From JBDWFY01 sp964291365 (GTDB lineage Bacteria; Pseudomonadota; Alphaproteobacteria; Rhizobiales; Stappiaceae), in contig OZ220007.1 of the NCBI GenBank assembly GCA_964291365.2, forward strand, positions 62,001-126,000: DNA of 64,000 nt, given 5' to 3'. The number at the start of each line of letters is the position of its first letter. Position 1 is the first letter of the stretch. Made by a program: the position numbers and the translations under genes. This document shows positions 39,620 to 49,993 of this stretch, piece after piece. The notes under the pieces were generated by a model that was not told where the DNA came from, did no database searches, and worked only from the letters and a program-made list of their open reading frames with translations.

Positions 39620-41800
39620 GTTGAAGTTGTTGAATCTGTTGTTGAAGCTGTTGATCACAATGTTGAAATTGTTGATTGTTGTTGATGTTGTTTAATCTGT
39701 TGTGTTGAAGCTGTTGAGGGTTGAACCTGCTGAATCTGAAGTTGTTGAATCTGTTGTTGAAGCTGTTGATCACCATGTTGAAGTTCATGATTGTTGTTGA
39801 TGTTGTTGAATCTGTTGTTGTTGAAGCTGTTGATGTTGTTGAATCTGAAGTAGTTGAATCTGTTGTTGAAGCTGTTGATTGTTGTTGAATATGTTGTTGA
39901 AGCTTTTGATTGTTGGTTATGATTGTTGAAGCTGTTGAATCTGTTGATCTTGTTAGTATAGTTGAAGCTGTTGATTGTTATTACAGTCTATTGTGTGTAA
40001 GAGTAGGCTCGTCCCCATAAATCAATTGCTTCAATCACCATGTTGAAGCTGTTGACTGTTGAAGCTGTTAAATCTGTTTTTGAAGATATTGATTGTTGAA
40101 GCTGTTAAATCTGAAGTAGTTAAATCTGTAGTTGAAGTTGTAGATAGCTGAAGCTGTTGAATCTGTTGTTTAATCTATTGATCACCATGTTGAAGTTGTT
40201 GATTGTAGTTGATGTTGCTGAATCTGTTGTTGAAGCTGTTGAATCTGAAGTTGTTGAATCTTTTGTTGAAGCTGTTGATTGTTGTTGAATCTGTTGTTGA
40301 AGCTTTTGATTGTTGAAGTTGTTGAATCTGTTGATCTTGTTAGTATAGTTGAAGCTGTTGATTGTTAGTACAGTCTATTGTGTGTAAGAGTAGGCCCGTC
40401 CCCATAAATCAATTGCTTCAATCACCATGTTGAAGCTGTTGACTGTTGAAGCTGTTAAATCTGTTGTTGAAGATGTAGATTGTTGAAGCTGTTGAATCTG
40501 AAGTAGTTGAATCTGTTCTTGAAGCTGTTGATAGCTGAAGCTGTTGAATCTGTTGTTTAATCTGTTGATCACCATGTTGAAGTTGGTTGTAGTTGATGTT
40601 GCTGAATCTGTTGTTGAAGCTGTTGATTGTTGAAGCTGTTGAATCTGAAGTTGTTGAATCTGTTGTTGAAGCTGTTGATTGTTGTTGAACCTGTTGTTGA
40701 AGCTTTTGATTGTTGGTTATGATTGTTGAAGTTGTTTAATCTGCTGATCTTGTTAGAATAGTTGAATCTGCTGATCCTGTTAGTATAGTTGAAGCTGTTG
40801 ATTGTTAGTACAGTCTATCATGTTTAAGAGTAGGCTCGCCCCAATCAATCAATAGCTTCAATAACCATGTTGAAGCAGTTGATTGTTGAAGCTGTTAAAT
40901 CTGTTATTAAAGCTGTTGATTGTTGAAGTTGTTAAATAGTAAGTAGTTGAATCGGTTGTAAAAGCTGTTGATTGTTGAAGCTCGTGGATCTGTTGTTTAA
41001 TCTGTTGATTTCCATGTTGAAGTTGATGATTGTTGTTGATGTTGAATCTGTAGCTGTTGATTGTTGTTGAATCTGTTGTTATTGAAGATGTTGATTGTTG
41101 AAGCTGTTAAATCTGAAGCTGTTCAATCTGTTGTTGAAGCTGATGATTGTTGAAGTTATTAAATCTGTTGCTTAATTGGTTGATCACCATGTAGAAGTTG
41201 TTGATTGTCATTGATGTTGTTGAATTTGTTGTTGAAGCTGTTGATTGTTGAGGCTGTTGAATCTGTTGACCTTGTTAGTGTAGTTGAAGCTGTTGATTGT
41301 TAGTACAGTCTATCTTGTGTAAGAGTGGGCTCTCCCCAATGACTCAATAGCTTCAATCACCGTGTTGAAGCTGTTGATTGTTGAAACTAATGAATCTGTT
41401 GTTGAAGCTGTTGATTGTTATTGGTGCTTTTGATGTTAAATCTGTTGTTGAAGCTGTTTATTGTTGATGATGTTGAATTTGGTGTTGAATTACTTGTTGA
41501 AGCTGATTATTGTTGAAGCAGTTGTTCAATCTGTTGAACTTGTTAGTATAGTTGAAGCTGTTGATTGATGATTATGATAGTTGAAGCTGTCGAATCTGTT
41601 GCTCACCATGTTGAACCTGTTAATTGTTGTTGATGTTGTTGAATCTGTTGCTTATGCTTGTTGAATCAGTTCTTGAAGCTGTTGATTGTTGAAGCTGTTG
41701 AATCTGAAGTTGTTGGATCTGTTGTTGAAGCTGTTGATAGCTGAAGCTGTTAAATCTGTTGTTTAATCTGTTGATCATCATGTTGAAGCTGTTGATATTT
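39620..41800 (+). repeat. Array zone 7: nine-mer-rich stretch with four M-blocks
   Basis: Core-free sequence with M-blocks at 39943-40042, 40330-40429, 40771-40869 and 41265-41364. The first two share CGTCCCCATAAATCAATTGC and their flanks, showing a ~387-bp local duplication. The last matches the copy in zone 5. Confidence 0.85.
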
Positions 41801-44800
41801 ATAGGCTACCATGTGCTCCAGTTTTGTTGAAGCTGTTGATTGTTGTAGGCTATTATGTGTTCTAGAGAGCTCTAATTTTGTTAAAGCTGTTGTTGTTAAA
41901 GCTGTTGAATCCGTTGTTGTTGAAGCTGTTGATTGTTTTAGGCTATTATGTGCTCTAGTTTTATTTAAGCTGTTGAATCTGTTGTTGTTGAAGATGTTGA
42001 TTGTTGTAGGTTACAATATGTGCTCTAGAGAGCTCTAGTTTTGTCGAAGCTGTTGAATCTATTGTTGAAGCTGTTGATTGTTGTAGGCTATTATGTGTTC
42101 TAGAGAGCTCTAGTTTCGTTGAAATTGTTGAATCTGTTGTTGTTGAAGATGTTGATTGTTTAAGCTACATTATGTGCTCTAGAGAGCTCTAGTTTTGTAA
42201 AAGCTATTCAATTTTTTGTTGTTGAAGACGCTGTTTGTTGTAAGCGACATTATGTGCGCTAGAGAGCTCTCGCTTTGTTGAAGCTGTTCAATCTGTTGTT
42301 GAAGCTGTTGATTGTTGTAGGCTATTATGTGCTCTAGAAAGCTCTAGTTTTGTTGAAGCAGTTGAATCAGCTGTTGATTGTTGTAGGCTATTATGTGCTC
42401 TAGAAAGCTCGTTTTGTTAAAGCAGTTGAATCAGCTGTTGATTGTTGTAGGCTATAATGTGCTCTAGAGAGCTCTAGTTTTGTTGAAGCAGTTGAATCTG
42501 TTGTTGAAGCTGGTGATTGTTGTAGGCTATTATGTGCTCTAGGGAGCCCTAGTTTTGTTGTAGCTATTGTATCTGTTGTTGTTGAAGCTGTTGAATCTAT
42601 TGTTAAAGCTGTTGATTGTTGTAGGCTATTATGTGCACTAGTTTTATTGAAGCTGTTGAATCTGTTGTTGTTGAAGCTGTTGATTGTAGTAGGCTATTAT
42701 GTGCAATAGAGAGCTCTAGTTTTGTTGAAGTTGTTGAATCTGTTGTTGTTGCAGATGTTGCTTGTTGTAGGCTACATTGTCTGCTCTAGAGAGCTCTAGT
42801 TTTGTTTGAGCTGTTCAATCTGTTGTTGCTGAAGGTGTCAAATGTTGTAAGGTATGTGATCTAGAGAGCTCTAGTTTTGTTGAAATTGTTGAATCTGTTG
42901 TTGACGATGTTGATTGTTGTAAGGTACATTATGTGCTCTAGAGAGCTCTAGCTTTGTTAAAGCTGTTGATTGTTGTAGGCTATTATGTGCTCTAGAAAGC
43001 TCTAGTTTTGTTGAAGCAGTTGAATCAGCTGTTGATTGTTGTAGGCTATTATGTGCTCTAGAGAGCTCTAATTTTGTTGAAGCAGTTGAATCTATTGTTG
43101 AAGCTGTCGATTGTTGTAGGCTAATATGTGCTCTAGGGAGCTCTAGTTTTGTTGAAGCTGTTGAATCTGTTGTTGAAGCTGTTGAATCTGTTGTTAAAGC
43201 TGTTAATTGTTGTAGGCTATTATGTGATTTAGTTTTATTGAAGCTGTTGAATCTGTTGTTGAAGCTGTTGAATCTGTTGTTAAAGCTGTTGATTGGTGTA
43301 GGCTATTATGTGATCTAGTTTTATTGAAGCTGTTGAATCTGTTGATCGTTGTAGGCTATTAAGTGCAATAGAGAGCTCTAGTTTTGTTTAAGTTGTTGAA
43401 TCTGTTGTTGTTGCCGATGTTGATTATGTGCTCTAGTTTTATTGAAGCTGTTGAATCTGTTGTTGTTGAAGCTGTTGCTTGTTGTAGGCTATTATGTGCA
43501 ATAGAGAGCTCTTGTTTTGTTGAAGCTGTTAAATCTGTTGTTGCAGATGTTGATTGTTGTAGGCTATTATGTGCAATAGAGAGGTCTAGTTTTGTTGAAG
43601 TTGTTGAATCTGTTGTTGCAGATGTTGATTGTTGTAGGCTACATTGTCTGCTCTAGAGAGCTCTAGTTTTGTTAAGCTACATTATGTGCTCTAGAGAGCT
43701 CTAGTTTTGTAAAAGCTATTCAATTTTTTGTTGATGAAGACGCTGTTTGTTGTAAGCGACATTATGTGCGCTAGAGAGCTCTCGCTTTGTTGAAGCTGTT
43801 CAATCTGTTGTTGAAGCTGTTGATTGTTGTAGGCTATTATGTGCTCTAGAAAGCTCTAGGTTTGTTGAAGCAGTTGAATCAGCTGTTGATTGTTGTAGGC
43901 TATTATGTGCTCTAGAAAGCTCGTTTTGTTAAAGCAGTTGAATCAGCTGTTGATTGTTGTAGGCTATAATGTGCTCTAGAGAGCTCTTGTTTTGTTGAAG
44001 CTGTTAAATCTGTTGTTGCAGATGTTGATTGTTGTAGGCTATTATGTGCAATAGAGAGGTCTAGTTTTGTTGAAGTTGTTGAATCTGTTGTTGCAGATGT
44101 TGATTGTTGTAGGCTACATTGTCTGCTCTAGAGAGCTCTAGTTTTGTTAAGCTACATTATGTGCTCTAGAGAGCTATAGTTTTGTAAAAGCTATTCAATT
44201 TTTTGTTGTTGAAGACGCTGTTTGTTGTAAGCGACATTATGTGCGCTAGAGAGCTCTCGCTTTGTTGAAGCTGTTCAATCTGTTGTTGAAGCTGTTGATT
44301 GTTGTAGGCTATTATGTGCTCTAGAAAGCTCTAGTTTTGTTGAAGCAGTTGAATCAGCTGTTGATTGTTGTAGGCTATTATGTGCTCTAGAGAGCTCTAG
44401 TTTTGTTGAAGCAGTTGAATCTGTTGTTGAAGCTGTCGATTGTTGTAGGCTAATATGTGCTCTAAGGAGCTCTAGTTTTGTTGAAGCTATTGAATCTGTT
44501 GTTGTTGAAGCTGTTGAATCTCTTGTTAAAGCTGTTGATTGTTGTAGGCTATTATGTGCTCTAGTTTCATTGAAGCTGTTGAATCTGTTGTTGAAGCTGT
44601 TGATTGTTGTAGGCTACTATGTGCAATAGAGAGCTCTAGTTTTGTTGAGATTGTTGAATCTGTTGGTGCAGATGTTGATTGTTGTATGCTACATTGTCTG
44701 CTCTAGAGAGCTCTAGTTTTGTTTAAGCTGTTAAATCTGTTGTTGCTGAAGGTGTCAAATGTAAGGTATTATGTGCTCTAGAGAGCTCTAGTTTTGTTGA

Positions 44801-46558
44801 AATTGTTGAATCTATTGTTGTTGACAAAGTTGATTGTTGTAAGGTATATTATGTGCTCTAGAGAGCTCTAGCTTTGTTAAAGCTGTTGATTGTTGTAGGC
44901 TATTATGTGCTCTAGAAAGCTCTAGTTTTGTTGAGTCAGCTGTTGATTGTTGTAGGCTATTATGTGCTCTAGAGAGCTCTAGTTTTGTTGAAGCAGTTGA
45001 ATCTGTTGTTGAAGCTGTCGATTGTTGTAGGCTAATATATGCTCTAGGGAGCTCTAGGTTTGTTGAAGCTATTGAATCTGTTGTTGAAGCTGTTGAATCT
45101 CTTGTTAAAGCTGTTGATTGTTGTAGGCTATTATGTGCTCTAGTTTCATTGAAGCTGTTGAATCTGTTGTTGAAGCTGTTGATTGTTGTAGGCTACTATG
45201 TGCAATAGAGAGCTCTAGTTTTGTTGAAGTTGTTGAATCTGTTGGTGAAGATGTTGATTGTTGTATGCTACATTGTCTGCTCTAGAGAGCTCTAGTTTAG
45301 TTTAAGCTGTTAAATCTGTTGTTGCTGAAGGTGTCAAATGTTGTAAGGTATTATGTGCTCTAGAGAGCTCTAGTTTTGTTGAAATCAGTTGAATCTGATT
45401 GTTGTTGGCAAAGTTGATTGTTGTAAGAGCTCTATTATGTGCTCTAGAGAGCTCTATCTGTTGTTGAAGCTGTTGATTGTTGTAGGCTAATATATGCTCT
45501 AGGGAGCTCTAGGTTTGTTGTTGATCTGTTGTTGAAGCTGTTGAATCTCTTGTTAAAGCTGTTGATTGTTGTAGGCTATTATGTGCTCTAGTTTTATTGT
45601 AGCTGTTGAATCTGTTGTTGTTGAAGCTGTTGATTGTTGTAGGCTATTATGTGCAATAGAGAGCTCTAGTTTTGTTGAAGTTGTTGAATCTGTTGTTGTT
45701 GCAGATGTTGATTGTTGTAAGCTACATTGTCTGCTCTAGATGAGCTCTAGTTTTGTTTAAGCTGTTAAATCTGTTGTTGCTGAAGGTGTCAAATGTTGTA
45801 AGGTATTATGTGCTCTAGAGAGCTCTAGTTTTGTTGAAATTGTTGAATCTGTTGTTGTTGACGATGTTAATTGTTGTAAGGTACATTATGTGCTCTAGAG
45901 AGCTCTAGTTTTGTTAAAGCTGTTGATTGTTGTAGGCTATTATGTGCTCTAGAAAGCTCTAGTTTTGTTGAAATTGTTGAATCTGTTGTTGTTGACGATG
46001 TTAATTGTTGTAAGGTACATTATGTGCTCTAGAGAGCTCTAGCTTTGTTGTTGATTGTTGTAGGCTATTATGTGCTCTAGAAAGCTCTAGTTTTGTTGAA
46101 GCAGTTGAATCAGCTGTTGATTGTTGTAGGCTATTATGTGCTCTAGAGAGCTCTAGTTTTGTTGAAGCAGTTGAATCTGTTGTTGAAGCTGTCGATTGTT
46201 GTAGGTTAATATGTGCTCTAGGGAGCTCTAGTTTTGTTGAAGCTGTTGAATCTGTTGTTGTTGAAGCTGTTGAATGTGTTGTTAAAGCTGTTGATTGTTG
46301 TAGGCTATTATGTGATCTAGTTTTATTGAAGCTGTTGAATCTGTTGTTGAAGCTGTTGATCGTTGTAGGCTATTATGTGCAATAGAGAGCTCTAGTTTTG
46401 TTTAAGTTGTTGAATCTGTTGTTGTTGCAGATGTTGATTGCTGTAGGCTACATTGTCTGCTATAGAGAGCTCTAGTTTTGTTCAAGCTGTTCAATATGTT
46501 GTTGCTGAAGGTGTCAAATGTTGTAGGCTATTATGTGCTCTAGAGAGCTCTAGTTTTG
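41800..46558 (+). repeat. Array zone 8: terminal core units with three copies of a diverged block
   Basis: Core units continue to the array's right end. A distinctive block with GTAAAAGCTATTCAATTTT and GTAAGCGACATTATGTGCGC occurs near 42.17, 43.67 and 44.15 kb (offsets about 1,503 and 476 bp). Units near the end are more irregular, with inserts such as GTTGCAGATG and GAAGGTGTCAAATG, as often seen at the edge of a satellite. Confidence 0.85.
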
Positions 46559-46731
46559 AGCAGGGCGAAAGCACACAGATGGAACAAATATCACCTTGTT
46601 ACTACTACTTTCCAATCCAATACATGAAAACTGATACATGCACATGTACATACACTGTAGCAAACCATTTTATTCTATTACCTAAGAAAGATGTATGCAT
46701 ACATGCAGGAGTGCAGAACTGGGAGCACTAG
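46453..46731 (+). other. 92-codon frame crossing the array / unique DNA boundary
   Basis: From a TTG codon the frame reads the last array units (AIESSSFVQAVQYVV, CCRLLCALESSSF). It passes the boundary at 46,558 without a stop and continues into unique sequence (EQGESTQMEQISPCYYYF and onward) to TAG at 46,729-46,731. If any array frame is translated, this would be a candidate C-terminus. A run of about 57 open codons beyond the boundary is not rare by chance. Confidence 0.2.
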
Positions 46732-48456
46732 AAAATCAATGATATCACATAAATGTACAAGTCACTTGTAATACCTTAAAGCTAGAAATTTTCATGTTGA
46801 CTAAGTTAGCAGCAACTACCCCATACCACATACATGTAACATTAGTAATGTGAATGTACTTTTTTTTCTCACAAACATTTCTAAACTTAAATTTACACAT
46901 GGTGGTAGCAGTACAGATACCTTTGAATGCTGGTTGATTTCCTATTTCCATTAGCTTCTACTGAGTCCATGGTTTTGTGCGGAGATACATTGTGTATAAA
47001 TATACATACACGTACATGATAATGTAAATGGTTAGCACTCAAAACTGTAAGTTGTGGCTAAGTAACCATGCACCGTGCTCCTCTATTACTGTATGTATTA
47101 TGTATAGTGTCCACACTAAAGCAGCTGTGATTAGACATTAATTTGGGCAATACTAATTTTGAGCAGCATAATTTTGAGCATTATAGGGATGTCCTGGCAT
47201 TTGAGAATAATGCTAGCATTATTTTTGAAGCATTATTGGACCAACTTTTACATCTGCTCACAAATTTTAAAACAAGCAGGTGTTTTTTGTAGTCACTGAG
47301 TGACATAGAGTACTTGGAGACTAAAGCAACTAGAGACTCACAGAGGCTAACACAGACTTGTCATTGACCTCTACTAAGATAACCTTTGACCCTGAGTGAA
47401 TGACATCATACATTATAACTTACAAACAGCTTCACAGAAAGACAAGCACGCTGTATGGAAGACTACATAGAGACCTCTGTAATGCTCCAATACAATAATA
47501 GATGACTGATGACATGTTCCTTTTTTTTTTGTATCAAAGTACATAGATTTGACAAGAATAATGCCAATACCTTGAGTATTATAAGGGCTACCTTGAGCAT
47601 TATAGGGGCATTCCTGAGCATTATAGGGCCATTATCTGGGAATTTGAGAATAGCATTATAGGCCAAAATTTTAGCATAATTTACAAAAGCCTGGAGTGGA
47701 TATGGGAGATATATAGTACTATAGCCAGATGATCGACCTGAGGCTTATAAAACCAGCTATAACTTAGCAATGGGTTGTCATAAAAACAGGAAACAACCAC
47801 AAGGTAGCTGAGAGATTGCTGTCTCTCCTGAGGTTTGAATCAAGCAAATCGGTTAAGAACACGCCATACAATTTCAATTTTTAGCTCTATGGAAATTTGT
47901 ATGTAAAATGATTTCCAGCATGTAGATTGTAGCTCGTGCATGCTTCATCCGTTCAACGGGAAACACCCAGTGCTAATATATAGGCCTCATTGAGAGGAAG
48001 CTATTCACACCTTAACCATAAGGATTACTATCACTGCCACTCTGCTATTGAGATTGAGCCAAAACATCGGGCATCTGGAATCACTACTGTACTATAGCTG
48101 TGTGTGGTCCCAGCTCCATAACTATAATATACCCCTGAAAAATGATTAATATTGTTCCACTCTGTAGATGTGGTATGGTAAAATATGTACTCCTAGAGCA
48201 GCCAGCAGCCACCTCGGGATGGATGCACACACTTCAGACAACACACCCACACATACAGCAACTGCTCTCAGCATCAAAAACAATATTATACCACTCACAA
48301 CAAAATAACTAAAAACATACATGTACCATGTGTTACACATGTATATATTATTTACGGCATTTCAATGTATTGTGGTGGTGATGCTATAATTAAATTTTTA
48401 TTAGTTTGATACCAGTTTTGCTGATGTTCTTTGAATTTTTCCGTGTATTCTGTCCT
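46559..48456. other. Unique AT-rich DNA, no gene recognised; short GAGCATTATAGGG repeats
   Basis: Immediately after the array the composition becomes balanced and AT-rich. I see no supported gene. Around 47,170-47,220 and 47,570-47,670 the motif GAGCATTATAGGG and the phrase TTTGAGAATA-GCATTATA recur several times, probably a degraded small repeat or MITE pair. A minus-strand frame at 48,146-48,340 has a hydrophobic stretch (VVSGIILFLMLRAVAVCVGV) but no clear exon borders. Confidence 0.6.
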
Positions 48457-49210
48457 CTAGCTAGCACTGCAACTCAGCAAATGCACTCTCAGAGGTCTAC
48501 CTGTGGAATATATAATAATGTCAAGAGTATATAGTAGGAAGAGAGCGGGAGAGTATCATACTGTTGTGCAAATGCATTGCTGATAATTAAATTTGAGTGG
48601 TTGACTCAAGCTGTGAAACCCAACAGTGCGGCAGTTGGTTAATACCAAGGTGGGCTGTCATAGACCAATTATTGGCCAACACTCACTTAACTTACAAGGT
48701 GGTTGTGTAGTATATTACAGTTTACAGGAATATACGGGTTTAATTATTTGCAATGCATTTGCACAGCAGTATGCAGAGTAGGATACTCTCCCTCTCTCTT
48801 CTATTATGTTCTCTTGATGATGTAAATGATAATTCACTCCCTAGTTAAACAAACTCACCGTAGAAAATCAGACTTGTATATTGTTTTGCCACACGTTCCT
48901 CACTGGTCACCTTGGCCTGTATACAGTCGAAAAAATGACATTATAATGATGTAGTTGATAATTATAAAAAATGTCTTGTACATACCTCATGCAAATTAAT
49001 AAACAATACACATACATAAATCAATGTACACTATGGAAGCTTTAGGACTCTAATTAAAGGGATATCCTCTCAATGCCTTTCTCCTATGCATCTTTGTCCA
49101 GACCTCAGACTCTACCGTAGGAAAGTTAGCCAGAGCTATAAATCTTTATAATTACAGGGGCATTAGCTCATTACCTCGTGAGTGAGGTTACCATTGAGAT
49201 CGTGAACCAT
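48457..49210 (-). CDS. Candidate three-exon mini-gene (45 residues), family not recognised
   Basis: Reading leftwards, exon 1 (49210-49175) starts with ATG and encodes MVHDLNGNLTHE; an in-frame TGA lies upstream. Its donor is GTAATGAG. Exon 2 (48916-48859) follows a GTATACAG acceptor and encodes AKVTSEERVAKQYTSLIFY, with donor GTGAGTTT. Exon 3 (48500-48457) follows TTCCACAG and encodes GRPLRVHLLSCSAS, then TAG. Phases are consistent (36, 58 and 44 nt). Intron 2 contains a complete inverted-repeat element. I cannot name the product; it could be a small protein, the end of a longer gene with another splice pattern, or a non-coding transcript. The later part of exon 3 could instead splice at CTAGCTAG. 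Confidence 0.3.
48521..48816. mobile_element. Imperfect inverted repeat (~80-bp arms), MITE-like
   Basis: The left arm (about 48521-48600) contains TCAAGAG, GGGAGAGTATC and TGTGCAAATGCATTGC followed by ATAATTAAA. The right arm (about 48738-48816) has the reverse complement (TTTAATTAT, GCAATGCATTTGCACA, GATACTCTCCC, CTCTTGA). About 140 bp separate the arms. There is no open frame. This is the form of an old non-autonomous transposon; I could not define a target duplication. It sits inside the second intron of the candidate mini-gene. Confidence 0.7.
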
Positions 49211-49993
49211 AGTGCGTATAAAAATTAATCGAGACACAAGCAATAATCATTACAATTGCAGTATACAGAAAAACGTAGATTGTACAGTGACACTACATCC
49301 CTAAATTTTTTAGGTCTGCATCATGAAGTAGAGTTGTCAGAGCACATACCCCATGTGTACTGCTCGGCATTTTCAACAGTGTGTGTCTGTGTGTGCCATA
49401 ATATAATAGCCAACACTCTGTGACTCAAGAACCCTTACATGTACCTGCATTTAGCTTGAGCATGTACAATCGAAACAGCATGTGTGCATAATGCAGTACT
49501 AGGTGTGGTTAATAGGCATGGCCGATCTTATAGTTTCTAGCATTCATTACTGGCGTAAGAAGGGGGGGGGGGGGGGGGGAGGGGGACTATAGGCCTTAAT
49601 GCCATATAAAGACAGAAAGTAAGAATCAAACATAATCCTAGCTGTAATAACATTGTAAGCCTATCAACATATTCTCTGTCTAGTGCTGAACGTAGTATAC
49701 TACATGTATCAAAAGGTCTCTCATTTATTCCCGAGTCCAAGTCTATAGACCACAATGATATAGCTACAGGCCTCTCGAAGCTCCATAAAAAATTCTCGTA
49801 CAATACGAACTAGCTACTAAATAAAAAACCCTACTTCAATCACAACACAACAACACCACACTGTCAAACAGTACCGGTAACCAACCAGACCCACCTAACT
49901 CAACCTTTGATCCCTGGGAAAAAATCAAACATTCAAAGTGAAAAATAACTCCCTTACTAGGGCCGAAAGCAAAAACACGTTCCTCAATATAAA
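49211..49993. other. Unique DNA with an 18-base poly-G run
   Basis: G18, an A and five more Gs lie at 49562-49585 and could form a quadruplex on the plus strand. A minus-strand 88-codon frame over it owes its proline run to the poly-G and starts at TTG, so I do not call it. Sequence from about 49,810 becomes A/C-rich like the retroelement that follows and may be its decayed start. Confidence 0.5.

Larger units (their letters stand above)
36310..39620 (+). repeat. Array zone 6: core units with a 285-bp higher-order repeat
   Basis: Core-bearing units return. From about 38.18 kb a three-unit block of 29 + 33 + 33 codons (285 bp) is repeated in tandem. The opening of this zone duplicates zone 4. 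Both strands have their longest open frames of the whole array here. Confidence 0.85.
1..46558 (+). repeat. 46.5-kb tandem array of a ~75-bp (25-codon) unit, open at left edge
   Basis: The whole stretch is built from one unit in a single orientation. The unit has a nine-mer half, repeating GTTGAAGCT and GTTGAATCT and ending GTTGATTGTTGTAGG, and a core half, CTATTATGTGC followed by CTCTAGAGAGCTCTAG and TTTT. The commonest unit is 75 bp; an extra GTT gives 78 bp, and longer forms of 87 and 99 bp add nine-mers. The variant GGCTACATTATG is 2 bp longer and breaks the frame, and GTTTAAGC puts a stop in the main frame. The last unit ends at TAGTTTTG, followed by unrelated sequence (AGCAGGGCGAAAGC). 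No unit was seen inverted, so growth by unequal exchange or slippage is likely. Function is unknown: satellite, repeat-bearing transcript or repeat protein are all possible. Confidence 0.97.

Noticed and set aside
1..46558. CRISPR-like regularity of repeats
   Set aside because: Units are contiguous variants of each other with no unique spacers, no leader and no cas genes, in clearly animal DNA.
47098..47710. A possible MITE with ends GTCCACACT and GGAGTGGAT
   Set aside because: The inverted match is too short and imperfect, and no target duplication was found.
49537..49803. 88-codon minus-strand frame with a proline run
   Set aside because: The prolines come from the poly-G tract, the first codon is TTG, and no domain or splice evidence supports it.
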